A DNA stretch of 64,000 bases from Alphaproteobacteria bacterium (GCA_947473475.1 CANJBZ010000001.1:186001-250000), one strand, 5' to 3'. Shown: positions 24,153-32,847, counted from the first letter of the stretch. The notes: a model not told the origin generated them from the letters alone. Made by a program: numbers and translations.

Positions 24153-25541
24153 TCAAGCCTTCGCGGCGGCGTTTGGCGCGTGCGGGGTAGGGACCGCGCG
24201 CTCGACGGGAGCCGTGCCATACTTCCGGCCCATCGCGAAAATGGCGGTCGCGCCGATGATGGAGGGAATGGCCAGCACGCCGAATACGGCAGGCGATGAC
24301 CAGCCCGCGGTCAGGAAATAGCCCACCGCAATCGGTCCGACGATGGCGCCGATGCGCCCGATGCCCAGACCCCAGCCCAACCCAGTCGAGCGCAGCGCCA
24401 CCGGATAGAAAAACACCGACAACGCATTGCCGCCTTTCTGCACGCCGCTGGTGCAGAAGCCCGAGCCGAACGAGGTCGCAATGATAAGGCCCGCGACCGC
24501 CCAGGACAGCGACGCTCCGATGAACAGGCTGAAGGCGATGCTGCCGAAGAACAGCGTGCCCATGACTTTGTAGGGACCAAAGCGGTCGATCAGTGGCCCG
24601 ATGATGAAGGCGCCCACAATACCGGCGGCGAAGGATGCTTCCGTGGCGATGATGGAGATATGCTGGTCGAACCCGGCATCGACCAGCACTTTCGTCAGCC
24701 ACACCTGCAGTGTCGTGTTGACGATCAGGTTCATACCCAGCGCAATCCAGATCACCACGGTGCCGAAGGTGCGGCCCTTCTCGAACAGCTTTGGCAGCAA
24801 TTGGAAAATGCTCAGCCTGGCGCCGTCGCGCTCTCCCGCGACAAGGCGTGTGCTGTCCGTGATCGTGCGTGCGGGATCGATGCGCCTCAGGATGCGCTTG
24901 GCGGTCTCCGGCTTGCCGCCGCGGTTGACCAGATATTCCAGCGACTCCGGCAGAACCACCATCAGCACGGCGGCGAGCACCATCGCAAGCGCGCCGCCGA
25001 TCACCACCGCCCCCTGCCAGCCATACGGTCCCAGCACCGCATTGGCGACTTCGCCGCCGGAGCCCTGGCCCAGCGAAAAGCCGCAATAGATGAAGGTGAT
25101 GGAGGTGGAGCGGCGATGCTTAGGGAAATATTCCCCGGTCAGCACCACGCCCGACGGTAGCGCGCCGCCAAGCCCGATGCCCGTCAACAGGCGCAAGATG
25201 AACAGTTCGGACGCGTTGCTGGAAACGGCGGTCAGCAGCGCCAGCGTTCCGAAACTCAGGATGCAGGCGATGGCGGTGCGCTTATGGCCGAAGCGCGCCG
25301 ACAGCGGCGCCACGAACAGATAGCCGATCAGCAGCCCGACCTTGTCGGCGGCCAGAACCCACCCCAGCACATCGCGCGAGATGTTCCAGTTCTTGGCGAT
25401 CTGCGGCGCGATATAGCCGATCAGCTGCGTGTTGAAGCCATCGACAAAAAGGATGCACGCCCCCAGCACGCCCACGGTGATCTGCAGCGCGCTGATACGG
25501 CTCTCATTGATGACAACATCGGTGTCGATTGTTTCGGCCAC
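24153..25541 (-). CDS. MFS transporter, aromatic acid:H+ symporter (AAHS) type
   Basis: A 462-residue AAHS-type transporter, paralogous to the gene after it. Key segments are GACILFVDGFNTQLIGYIAP, LSARFGHKRTAIAC, and LLTGIGLGGALPSGVVLTGE, and a second-half RFGPYKVMGTLFF. The first-helix acid is in VDGFN. The tandem pair shares the same gene order and spacing and probably arose by duplication with later divergence, perhaps broadening the substrate range. Confidence 0.9.
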   Translation of the reverse strand: MAETIDTDVVINESRISALQITVGVLGACILFVDGFNTQLIGYIAPQIAKNWNISRDVLGWVLAADKVGLLIGYLFVAPLSARFGHKRTAIACILSFGTLALLTAVSSNASELFILRLLTGIGLGGALPSGVVLTGEYFPKHRRSTSITFIYCGFSLGQGSGGEVANAVLGPYGWQGAVVIGGALAMVLAAVLMVVLPESLEYLVNRGGKPETAKRILRRIDPARTITDSTRLVAGERDGARLSIFQLLPKLFEKGRTFGTVVIWIALGMNLIVNTTLQVWLTKVLVDAGFDQHISIIATEASFAAGIVGAFIIGPLIDRFGPYKVMGTLFFGSIAFSLFIGASLSWAVAGLIIATSFGSGFCTSGVQKGGNALSVFFYPVALRSTGLGWGLGIGRIGAIVGPIAVGYFLTAGWSSPAVFGVLAIPSIIGATAIFAMGRKYGTAPVERAVPTPHAPNAAAKA

Positions 25542-25648
25542 CCGCTTCTCTCCCAGAACGCCCCGGACTTGTGCCCGTGTTTGGAAACAGCCTAGCCCGG
25601 AACTGCCCCGCTAGGCCACCGACAAGGAGCGAGACAATTGCGCTCTTT

Positions 25649-25783
25649 GTCATCCCCGGCGAGCATCGCCTAAGCGATGCGAGGGAAGGGGATCTATTCG
25701 GTGAAAGCAAAGCAAAAGCGGCGACAAATGGATTCCCTTCCCGTCGTGACGCGAAAACCGCCTCACGACGCCCGGAATGACAC
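25649..25783. repeat. Inverted-ended intergenic repeat
   Basis: About 135 bases with ends GTCATCCCCGG and CCGGAATGACAC, in the style of the element at 54131-54223. It occupies most of the roughly 330-base gene-free stretch between the transporter gene and vapB. The rest of that stretch shows only the promoter of the toxin-antitoxin operon. Confidence 0.65.
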
Positions 25784-25818
25784 CCTGAGGGACTAGGCAA
25801 TGGGGCATGCGCCTGGCA

Positions 25819-25850
25819 TTGAAAATAACATCAAACGATGATAAAATCGT
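25819..25850 (+). promoter_or_regulatory. vapBC promoter with overlapping palindromic operator
   Basis: TTGAAA (25819-25824), a 17-base spacer, then TAAAAT (25842-25847) form a near-consensus sigma-70 promoter. An inverted repeat ACGAT-N6-ATCGT (25835-25850) is centred on the -10 box. This is where the VapB antitoxin would be expected to bind for autorepression. The start codon of vapB lies 23 bases further on, after a GGAGG. Confidence 0.65.
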
Positions 25851-25872
25851 GCCTTGCAATGGAGGTCCGCCG

Positions 25873-26070
25873 ATGCGCACGACACTTGCCTTGGATGACG
25901 ATCTCGTTGCAAAGGCGCAAGCGTTCACCGGCTTGAAAGAGAAGTCGAGCCTGGTCCGCGAGGCGCTTAAAGCCCTCATAGAGCGCGAAAGCGCGCGGCG
26001 GCTGGCGCGCCTAGGCGGCAGCCAGCCCGGTCTGAAGGCGCCGCCACGGCGACGGCCAAGCGCGAAATGA
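25873..26070 (+). CDS. vapB: VapB-type antitoxin (ribbon-helix-helix)
   Basis: A 65-residue antitoxin. The N-terminal strand MRTTLALDDDLVAKAQ and following helix EKSSLVREALKALIERE match the ribbon-helix-helix antitoxins of the VapB/DUF2191 type. The C-terminal basic, flexible tail would wrap the toxin. A GGAGG precedes the ATG at 25873, which is preferred over a longer frame. It overlaps the toxin gene by four bases. Confidence 0.88.
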   Translation: MRTTLALDDDLVAKAQAFTGLKEKSSLVREALKALIERESARRLARLGGSQPGLKAPPRRRPSAK

Positions 26071-26450
26071 TCCTGGCCGATACGTCGGTCTGGGTCGATC
26101 ATCTGCGTGCGAGCAACAATGCACTCGCCGCGCTGCTCGACACCGGAATGGTTCTGGCGCATCCCTTTGTTATCGGCGAGCTTGCTTTGGGCAATTTGCG
26201 TCAGCGCGAAATCGTGCTGAACGCGCTGGCAGACCTGCCCCAAGCCCGCGTCGCGACAGACGCGGAGGTTCTTCATTTCATCGATCACCATGCATTGTTC
26301 GGGCGCGGGATCGGATATGTCGACGCCCATCTGCTCGCCGGAGTGCGTCTGACGGCCGGAGCGGAGCTGTGGACGAACGACAAGCGGCTGCACGGCGTCG
26401 CCGCTCAATTGGGGGTGGCGTTCGAGTCGCGGCAGCACCGCGGCTCATAG
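26067..26450 (+). CDS. vapC: VapC toxin, PIN-domain ribonuclease
   Basis: A 127-residue PIN-domain endoribonuclease. The Mg-binding acids are visible: D5 (LADTSVW), E38 (VIGELALG), D86 (GIGYVDAHLL) and D105 (WTNDKRL). It overlaps the antitoxin stop by ATGA. VapC toxins inhibit growth by cutting tRNA or rRNA when the antitoxin is lost. All catalytic residues are intact, so it is probably functional. Confidence 0.92.
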   Translation: MILADTSVWVDHLRASNNALAALLDTGMVLAHPFVIGELALGNLRQREIVLNALADLPQARVATDAEVLHFIDHHALFGRGIGYVDAHLLAGVRLTAGAELWTNDKRLHGVAAQLGVAFESRQHRGS

Positions 26451-26595
26451 GGCTATGGCGTAGGCGTAACGCGTCTCTCTCCCACACCCCGGCCTTTGGC
26501 CCATGATTATGACCCCAGCCTAGCCCGGAAACAGGCCCCTCGGCCACCAACAAACCCGTCAAATTGCAGTGGAAACTCCCGCAAAGCCCAGCGCC

Positions 26596-26632
26596 GTGAC
26601 AACGCGGAAACGGGACGAGCTATAATGGGGCC
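26596..26632 (+). promoter_or_regulatory. Promoter predicted to give a leaderless transcript
   Basis: GTGACA (26596-26601, five of six matching the -35 box) and a perfect TATAAT (26621-26626) with a 19-base spacer. The expected transcription start falls at about 26633, exactly on the A of the ATG of the next gene. No Shine-Dalgarno site lies before that ATG, consistent with a leaderless mRNA. Confidence 0.5.
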
Positions 26633-27115
26633 ATGGTTCGCCGAGTCGATCCGCGTTACTCAAACAACATGATTGATGCTCATGTGCTGGACCGCACGGG
26701 CGGGCCTGAAGACGCCGTGGTCGACGAGATTTTGTCGCTCGCTGACAACGAACAGTTGAGCGTGATGTTGCCGCATTCCGTGCAACGCGAGATTCAACAC
26801 CCGAATACGCCACAGTATGTCAAGCAGCGGGCGGCTGGGTTGCTCTTCACAGTTCCCGTGCAGTTAACTTCTGGAGAGAGGGATCAGCACCGGAAAATCA
26901 GAGAGATACTTCAGGGAAACGCTAAGCCCGGCAAACACGATAGCGACGCTTATCACGTTGTAGAGGCCAGCAAATACGGTGGTTATTTCATCACGAACGA
27001 CCGGCGCATTCTGGATAAGGCCCCCGAGATCGATCGGATACTTCAGATCATGATAGTTACACCGAGCGAATTCCTCCACATGTATCGTCGGTGTGAAAAG
27101 CAATACCCCCAATAA
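26633..27115 (+). CDS. Solitary PIN-domain-like protein
   Basis: A 160-residue protein with a PIN-like layout: MIDAHVLD at residues 13-20 (D15), E53 in VQREI, acids at D103/D105 in HDSDAYHVVEAS, then FITNDRRIL (D123). This order matches the metal-binding acids of PIN nucleases. No antitoxin gene is adjacent, and the codon usage is visibly more AT-rich than in neighbouring operons, suggesting transfer. If the start is instead the ATG at 26669 the protein begins right at the PIN fold. The target is unknown. Confidence 0.65.
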   Translation: MVRRVDPRYSNNMIDAHVLDRTGGPEDAVVDEILSLADNEQLSVMLPHSVQREIQHPNTPQYVKQRAAGLLFTVPVQLTSGERDQHRKIREILQGNAKPGKHDSDAYHVVEASKYGGYFITNDRRILDKAPEIDRILQIMIVTPSEFLHMYRRCEKQYPQ

Positions 27116-27200
27116 CAGGAAACGTCGGGTGACGGGCGGCCCAGGTGACCGGCCCCTCTGTAGGAATTGGGAGCAGAGCGGAAATTCACGCGTCTTGCGA

Positions 27201-27395
27201 TCACCAGGCTGGGAAGCACAGGGCCTCTAGGATGTCTTCCCGCTCAATGTACGGATAATTCGCGAGCGGATCGTCGATGCTGCGGCTGGCACCGATCTGA
27301 CCGACGATCATTCCGACCGTGACTCTCTGACCGCGGACGCAAGGCTTCCCTCCCATTACGGCGGGATTTTGAGTGATGCGCGGGAATACGGTCAT
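27201..27395 (-). CDS. DUF433-domain small protein
   Basis: A 64-residue protein with the DUF433 pattern: RITQNPAVMGGKPCVRGQRVTV, then the helix 'MIVGQIGAS' and YPYIEREDILEAL. DUF433 proteins have a winged-helix-like DNA-binding fold and are usually antitoxins paired with a DUF5615 PIN-like toxin. It ends a few residues earlier than most relatives (LCFPAW). The start overlaps the stop of the upstream unknown gene by four bases (ATGA), so the pair is coupled. No DUF5615 gene is nearby. Confidence 0.8.
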   Translation of the reverse strand: MTVFPRITQNPAVMGGKPCVRGQRVTVGMIVGQIGASRSIDDPLANYPYIEREDILEALCFPAW

Positions 27396-28093
27396 CTCGA
27401 TTTTTCCAGCTGCGCGCCGATCGTAAATTCGTCGCTTAGGCATTTTGTCAAGAACGCTAGAACGTGCTCCTGAAGAAAACGCGCGCTGAAATCGCCCGAT
27501 GGAAAATACGCAACTGAATCGAGCGCCTTCACCCTCGGGCTCTTCGTTAGCCAAAATTCGTCTTGTTCCTTCTTTGTTTGCCGAAAATCAGCAGCGACAA
27601 GAACCAGATCGCCCGCGATCAATATCCTTAATTGCGCGGTGCTTAGATTGAACCATGCTTGCCGGATTCGCTCGGGTGGCGACTCTTCAAGCGTGACCCG
27701 ATTGCACATTGTACGAGATAACTCATCTTCAACCGAGTGAGCCAATTCCGGTACAAAAAATAGTTGCGCACCCGTCGTCCAACTGTCCTCAAGGAGGTAT
27801 TTCCCCTCGGAATTCTTAACAAGTTCTCCGCTCACCGTAGTGGCATAAAAGCCTGTGTGTTCAATTCCCACCCAAAGGCGGCACAGACCCTCTAGTTCCG
27901 CCTGCTGCTGTACTGTGAACTTCTTTAACTCATCAATTATTCTCGGCGCGAGATCATCGCATAGCCGCTTGTGCAATACGCGGTTCGCACGCTGCGCGAT
28001 CCGCTCCTCCTCAACACCCCGCTGCTCCGACTCAATGATGGGGATATATTTAGCCCGCGCGATTTCCAGCGCCTTTCTATATTCATCGGACAT
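27392..28093 (-). CDS. Unknown protein coupled to the DUF433 gene
   Basis: A 233-residue soluble protein that I do not recognise. The first 75 residues look like helical, charged segments (ALEIARAKYIPIIESEQRGV, then RIAQRANRVLHKRL). The middle contains GLCRLWVGIEHTGFYATTVSG, and the rest is mixed. No signal peptide or membrane segment is seen. Base composition is more AT-rich than in the flanking catabolic operons. By position it takes the place normally held by a toxin next to a DUF433 antitoxin, so it may be a toxin or a partner of the DUF433 protein. This is an inference from gene order only. Confidence 0.6.
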   Translation of the reverse strand: MSDEYRKALEIARAKYIPIIESEQRGVEEERIAQRANRVLHKRLCDDLAPRIIDELKKFTVQQQAELEGLCRLWVGIEHTGFYATTVSGELVKNSEGKYLLEDSWTTGAQLFFVPELAHSVEDELSRTMCNRVTLEESPPERIRQAWFNLSTAQLRILIAGDLVLVAADFRQTKKEQDEFWLTKSPRVKALDSVAYFPSGDFSARFLQEHVLAFLTKCLSDEFTIGAQLEKSR

Positions 28094-28350
28094 AGAAAAT
28101 TATCCGCTCCAATCTTGAGAAATTCAGGTCAGAGCGGACTTTCCGGCGAATAAGGCTATCAAGGTCGCGCGTTCCCTGAAGGCCATCCCACTCTGCGTCG
28201 ATCCAAGGGCCACTTATAATCCACTCTTACCCCATTTCCTGGAAGGGGCAACCTTTATGCACGCGAAGAAGCAAGGTCGCTTTTCTGTGCGGTTACGGTA
28301 ATCTTGCCTGTGGCCGTAAGGGCGAAGGGGCTCACTATGCCTAACGAGGA

Positions 28351-29658
28351 ATGACGAATACTGCGGTCGAGGAAAATAGCGCTGCGGCTCTGTCACGGCG
28401 CGGGTTTGTTCTAACCGCATCGGCTGTAGCAGCCAGTGTCGCCGCGCTGGTGCAGCCTGCGCGCGCTGCGATTGTTCAGACCGATCTTTCGACGCTGCTG
28501 CCTTACGGTAACGGCACTATTCCGGCGGGTATTCGTACGCGCACGGCTAACAACAACAATGGGCTGACGGTGCATTTCCTGGAGGCGGGATATGAAACGC
28601 CCGGGCGGCCGCTGGTCATGCTGCTGCATGGGTTTCCGGAGCTGGCTTATAGCTGGCGCAAGGTGATGCTGCCTTTGGCGGCGCAGGGTTATCACGTCAT
28701 TGCGCCGGATCAGCGCGGCTATGGCCGCACCACCGGCTGGGACAATTCCTATGACGCGGACGGCGATGCGTTCCGCATTCTGAACATGGTGCGCGATGCC
28801 GTCGGTCTGGTTCATGCGCTGGGCTATCGCCAGGTCGCGATGATCGCGGGGCATGACGCGGGCGCGCCGGTCGCGTCTTGGGCGGCGCTCATACGGCCCG
28901 ATATTTTTCGCTCGGTGGTGATCCTCAGTTCGCCGTTTGAAGGTGCGCCAGCGGTTGCGCTCAACACGGCGAATGGCGCCGCGCCGCCGCCGCGCGCCAT
29001 CAATGATGAGGAGCTGGACGCGGAACTCGCTAAGCTCGATCCGCCGCGCAAATATTATCAGAACTATCAGCGCACGCGCGGCGCCAATGACGACATGCTG
29101 CATGCGCCGCAAGGGCTGCACGCGTTTTTCCGCGCCTATTATTTCTACAAGAGCGCCGATTATGCCGGGAACAAGCCGCATCCCCTGAAGGCGCGCACCG
29201 CCAAGGAGATGGAGGAAATCCCGCATTACTATGTGATGCTGAAGGACAAGGGCATGGCGGCCAATGTTGCGCCGCTTATGCCGTCCGCCGATTACATCGC
29301 GAACTGCAAATGGCTGACCGAACCGGAAGTCGAAGTCTATGCCACCGAATATGCGCATACCGAATTCACCGGCGCGCTGCAAGGCTATCGCGTGCGGCGT
29401 GGCTCGGACCCCCGAAGCATTGCGGAGATGCGGACGTTCGCCGGTCGGAGCATCGATCAGCCCTCTATGTTCATCGGCGGCAAAAGCGATTGGGGCGTGC
29501 GGCAGACTCCGGGCGCGGCTGAGAAAATGCAGACGACCGCCTGCACGCATATGGTCAGTTTCAACCTGATCGACGGCGCGGGCCATTGGGTGTAGCAGGA
29601 ACAGCCCGAGCAGGTGAGCGCGCTGATGACCCAATTCCTGCGCGATTACGCGAAGTAG
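28351..29658 (+). pseudogene. Epoxide hydrolase-like alpha/beta hydrolase interrupted by an in-frame TAG
   Basis: An exported (Tat-like SRRGFVLTASAVAASVAAL) alpha/beta hydrolase of the epoxide hydrolase family: oxyanion motif HGFPE, then a nucleophile elbow GHDAGAPVA with aspartate, and a final catalytic histidine in GAGHWV. The frame stops at TAG (29593-29595) just after GHWV. It would continue after it as QEQPEQVSALMTQFLRDYAK to TAG at 29656-29658, exactly the normal family ending. A single C-to-T change (CAG to TAG) explains this. The 414-residue product keeps all catalytic residues but loses the last helix, so it may be inactive, unstable or partly read through. Confidence 0.82.
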
Positions 29659-29681
29659 TTTCGCCCCGCCCGCACCTCTTT

Positions 29682-29823
29682 CTTCCCCCGTTGTTACGGG
29701 GGAAGTGGCGCGCGAAGCGCGACGAAGGGGGCGGGGGGGCATCAAAAATACCTCTCCTTGCAAGCGCCCGCGCCCCCTCCACCGCTTCGCGGTTCCCCTC
29801 CCCCGTAACAACGGGGGAGGAAA
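29682..29823. repeat. Inverted pair of 'A' type repeats
   Basis: Two copies of the CCCCCGTTGTTACGGGGG-core repeat in opposite orientation, the left with a GCGCGAAGCGCG inner palindrome and the right with CCGCTTCGCGG. It has the same arrangement as 15360-15514. It fills the gap between the hydrolase gene and the PQQ dehydrogenase gene. Confidence 0.82.
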
Positions 29824-29901
29824 CAAAGGGGGAAGAAAAGCGGCGTTGAATGGCGTCTGCCCGCGCCGCATAGTGTGACAAATAACAATTGGGAGGCTTT
29901 T

Positions 29902-31947
29902 ATGATTTCCAGGCGCAATCTGCTGGCGTCGGCGTCCGTGACCATTCTGGCCGTTGGGGCGGGGGTGGGGCGGCTCAACAGCCTGATGGCGCAGCCCGCG
30001 CAGGCGCCTTCCGTCCCCGGTACCTCGAACGGGGAATGGCGGACCTTTGGCGGCGATCTGGCGAGCACGCGCTATGCGCCGCTGGATCAGATCAACGGCA
30101 CGAACTTCAAAGACCTTCAGGTGGCGTGGCGGTTCAAGACCGATTCCTACGGTCCGCGTCCCGAAATCAATTTCGAAGGCACGCCGCTGATGGTGGACGG
30201 CGTGATCTATTCGACCGTCGGCACGCGCCGGGCGGTGGTGGCGCTGGATGCCGCGAGCGGCGAGGTTCTGTGGACGCATCGCCACGACGAGGGTGCGCGC
30301 GGGCAGGGTGCTCCGCGCCGCCTCTCCGGGCGAGGCCTCGCCTATTGGACCGACGGACGCGAGTCTCGCATCATCTATGTGACGCCGGGCTATCAAATGC
30401 TCGCGCTGGACGCGAAGACCGGCGCGGTCGTGACGAGCTTCGGCACCAATGGCATCGTCGATCTCAAACTTGATGACGACCAGCAGATGGACCTCGTCAC
30501 CGGCGAAGTCGGCCTGCACGCGGCGCCGGTTGTCGCGCGCAACGTCATCGTGGTTGGCGCGGCACATTTGCCGGGCGGCGTTCCCAAGCGCACGAACAAC
30601 GAAAAGGGCTACGTCCGCGGCTTCGATGTGCGCAGCGGCAAGCGTTTGTGGATTTTCCACACCATCCCGTGGCTGGGCGAATTCGGCAACGATACGTGGG
30701 AAGCGGAATCCTGGGCCAATAACGGCAATGCCGGCTCGTGGGGGCAGATGTCCGTCGATGAGCAGGCCGGCATCGTCTATTTGCCCGTGGAGCTTCCGAC
30801 CGGCGATTATTATGGCGGTCACCGTCCCGGCAACGGGCTGTTCGGCGAGACCTTGGTTGCTCTCGATCTGATGACCGGGCAGCGCAAATGGCACTATCAG
30901 TTCGTCCATCACGGCATCTGGGACATGGACATTCCCGCCGCGCCGATTCTGGGCGATATCACGGTGAATGGCCGCACGATCAAAGCGGTGATGCAGCCGA
31001 CGAAGCAAAGCTGGCTGTATGTGTTCGATCGCTACACCGGTCAGCCCGTATGGCCGATCGAAGAACGCCCCGTCCCGAAGGGCGAAGTGCCCGGCGAGTG
31101 GTATGCGCCGACGCAGCCCTACGTGACGCGGCCCGCGCCCTATGACCGCCAGGGCGTTTCGCTGGACGATCTGATCGACTTCACGCCGGAGCTGAAGGCG
31201 CAAGGGCAGGCAATCGCCGCCAAGTACAAACTGGGGCCGCTGTTCACGCCGCCGGTAGCCAGCAAATGGCCCGCGCCGTTGGCAACGCTGATGATGCCGT
31301 CCTCCACGGGCGGGGCGAACTGGCCGGGCGGGTCGTACGATCCCGAAACGCATATGTTCTTCGTCTATTCATCGACGCAGATCACGGGCCTTGGGCTGAT
31401 CCCGCCGAAGGACCGTACGCAATCCGATATGCGTTATATCCAGGGGCGCGCCAGCGATCCCAATAAGCCGCCTGCGGGCGATGCGGGCGGGGGCGGTGAA
31501 GGCGGCGGCGGCGCGGAATTCTCAGTACAAGGATTGCCGTTGGTGAAGCCGCCTTACGGCCGCATCACGGCGTTCAACATGGATACCGGGGATCTGGTTT
31601 GGCAGATCGCCCATGGCGAAACGCCGGACAACATCCGCAATCATCCCGCGCTGAAAGGCGTGACCATCCCGCGCACGGGCCGCGTGGGCCGCATCGGCAC
31701 GCTGGTGACGAAGTCGCTGGTGATTTCAGGCGAAGCGGGTTTTGCGACGCAACCGGATGGACGCCGCGGCGCGATGCTGCGCGCCTATGACAAGAAGACC
31801 GGGCAGGAATTGGGTGCGGTTTACATGCCCGCGCCCGAGACCGGCACGCCGATGACATACATGCTGAACGGTAAGCAATACATCGTGATTGCCGTCAGCG
31901 GCGCCGGCTTCGGCGGCGAACTGATCGCGTACAAACTGCCGGGGTAG
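29902..31947 (+). CDS. PQQ-dependent dehydrogenase (quinoprotein glucose dehydrogenase-like)
   Basis: A 681-residue exported quinoprotein with a Tat-type signal (ISRRNLLASASVTILAVGAG). The beta-propeller begins WRTFGGDLASTRYAPLDQI and has repeated ALD-x-x-TG-x-x-x-W blades. Landmarks include HHGIWDMDIPAAPIL and the late STGGANWPGGSYDPET. It lacks the vicinal Cys-Cys of the alcohol dehydrogenases and has no cupredoxin or heme domain, resembling glucose/quinate-type enzymes without their membrane anchor. A glycine-rich insertion (GGGGEGGGG, about residues 531-539) is present. The ATG at 29902 has GGGAGG upstream. The electron acceptor is not evident. Confidence 0.9.
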   Translation: MISRRNLLASASVTILAVGAGVGRLNSLMAQPAQAPSVPGTSNGEWRTFGGDLASTRYAPLDQINGTNFKDLQVAWRFKTDSYGPRPEINFEGTPLMVDGVIYSTVGTRRAVVALDAASGEVLWTHRHDEGARGQGAPRRLSGRGLAYWTDGRESRIIYVTPGYQMLALDAKTGAVVTSFGTNGIVDLKLDDDQQMDLVTGEVGLHAAPVVARNVIVVGAAHLPGGVPKRTNNEKGYVRGFDVRSGKRLWIFHTIPWLGEFGNDTWEAESWANNGNAGSWGQMSVDEQAGIVYLPVELPTGDYYGGHRPGNGLFGETLVALDLMTGQRKWHYQFVHHGIWDMDIPAAPILGDITVNGRTIKAVMQPTKQSWLYVFDRYTGQPVWPIEERPVPKGEVPGEWYAPTQPYVTRPAPYDRQGVSLDDLIDFTPELKAQGQAIAAKYKLGPLFTPPVASKWPAPLATLMMPSSTGGANWPGGSYDPETHMFFVYSSTQITGLGLIPPKDRTQSDMRYIQGRASDPNKPPAGDAGGGGEGGGGAEFSVQGLPLVKPPYGRITAFNMDTGDLVWQIAHGETPDNIRNHPALKGVTIPRTGRVGRIGTLVTKSLVISGEAGFATQPDGRRGAMLRAYDKKTGQELGAVYMPAPETGTPMTYMLNGKQYIVIAVSGAGFGGELIAYKLPG

Positions 31948-31967
31948 TTCTAACCTCTCACCGTGGC

Positions 31968-32026
31968 CGGGCCCCGACCCGGCCATCCAGCCGCGCGGCG
32001 TCCGCCGCGCCGCCCATGGTGAGAAG
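31968..32026. repeat. Short 'D' type palindromic repeat between convergent genes
   Basis: Reads GTGGCCGGGCCCCGACCCGG then CCATCCAGCC..., ending with a GGCGG/CCGCC style palindrome. It is related to the ends of the elements at 3447-3547 and 61930-62092 and lies in the gap between two convergent genes, where it may add to termination. Confidence 0.55.
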
Positions 32027-32031
32027 GGGAT

Positions 32032-32847
32032 TTATCGCGACAGGAAGCGGATCGCCAATTCGTTGAAGCGGTCGGGCAGATCGATGTGGGGGAAGTGGGC
32101 GGCTTCTTCGAAGACGGCCAATTCGGAGCCGGCGATTTCTTGTTGTAGCTCGGCGGCATAACCGGGTTCGCGCAACGGGTCTTTGCCGCCCGCGACGATC
32201 AGCGTCGGCCGCTTGATGGCGCGGTAATCGATGTTTTCCTTTTCGCCGCCCTTCACGCCTGGACGCCGGAAGCGAGCCGCCGCCGTGCATTCCCAAGACC
32301 CCGGCACCAGCGACAGCCGGTGCCGGCGATCAAGATAGTCTTCATCGTCGCGCAGAGGCGTGACCAGCAGCGTGGTTTGCAGGATGCGCTTCATGTGCTC
32401 GCGCGTGCCGTCATAGGAATTCAGGATTTGCCGGGCCTCATTCACCGGCGCGAAGCCGCCCGACGATGCGAGTATCATTTTGTCGATGGGCCAAGCGAGA
32501 TTATCGTGCGCCGCGACTTGTGCCAGCAAGCCGCCCCCCATGGAATTGCCGACGAAATGCGCGCGTTCGATGCACAGCGTTTTCAGCAGCGCCGCTATGT
32601 GCTGAACCCGGAGCGTCCGCATGTCGTCAAAGCTGAACAGCTTGGCGCTTTCGCCGAAGCCCAGCCAATCCGGCGCAATGACGTGGAAATGTTCGGCCAA
32701 TGCAGGCGCGGTGAATTCCCAGGACAATTCGGCGCAACCGCCAAACTCGCCGGAATGCAACAGCACGACATGCGGCCCACGCCCGCCTTCGAAGAAGTGC
32801 GTGCGCATGCCGTCGATGTTCAGGAATTTGCTTTCCAGTCCGAGCAT
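32032..32847 (-). CDS. Alpha/beta hydrolase (C-C bond hydrolase-like)
   Basis: A 271-residue alpha/beta hydrolase. The nucleophile elbow is GNSMGGG, the oxyanion region is LLHSGEFGG, and the catalytic histidine is in EAAHFPHIDLP near the C-terminus. The pattern resembles meta-cleavage product hydrolases of aromatic degradation. Its ribosome binding site is GGAGGTGA, seven bases before the ATG, and this is supplied by the end of the palindromic element that lies directly upstream. Substrate unknown. Confidence 0.85.
   Translation of the reverse strand: MLGLESKFLNIDGMRTHFFEGGRGPHVVLLHSGEFGGCAELSWEFTAPALAEHFHVIAPDWLGFGESAKLFSFDDMRTLRVQHIAALLKTLCIERAHFVGNSMGGGLLAQVAAHDNLAWPIDKMILASSGGFAPVNEARQILNSYDGTREHMKRILQTTLLVTPLRDDEDYLDRRHRLSLVPGSWECTAAARFRRPGVKGGEKENIDYRAIKRPTLIVAGGKDPLREPGYAAELQQEIAGSELAVFEEAAHFPHIDLPDRFNELAIRFLSR

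Noticed and set aside
28094-28350. Possible small gene in the AT-rich gap before the hydrolase gene
   Set aside because: Only very short frames (5 and 14 codons) with no support exist; the stretch is more likely promoter sequence for both sides.
28411-31353. A 980-codon open frame on the minus strand across the hydrolase and PQQ dehydrogenase genes
   Set aside because: It is antisense to two clear protein families, and its translation has the arginine/histidine/alanine-rich look of a shadow frame in high-GC DNA.
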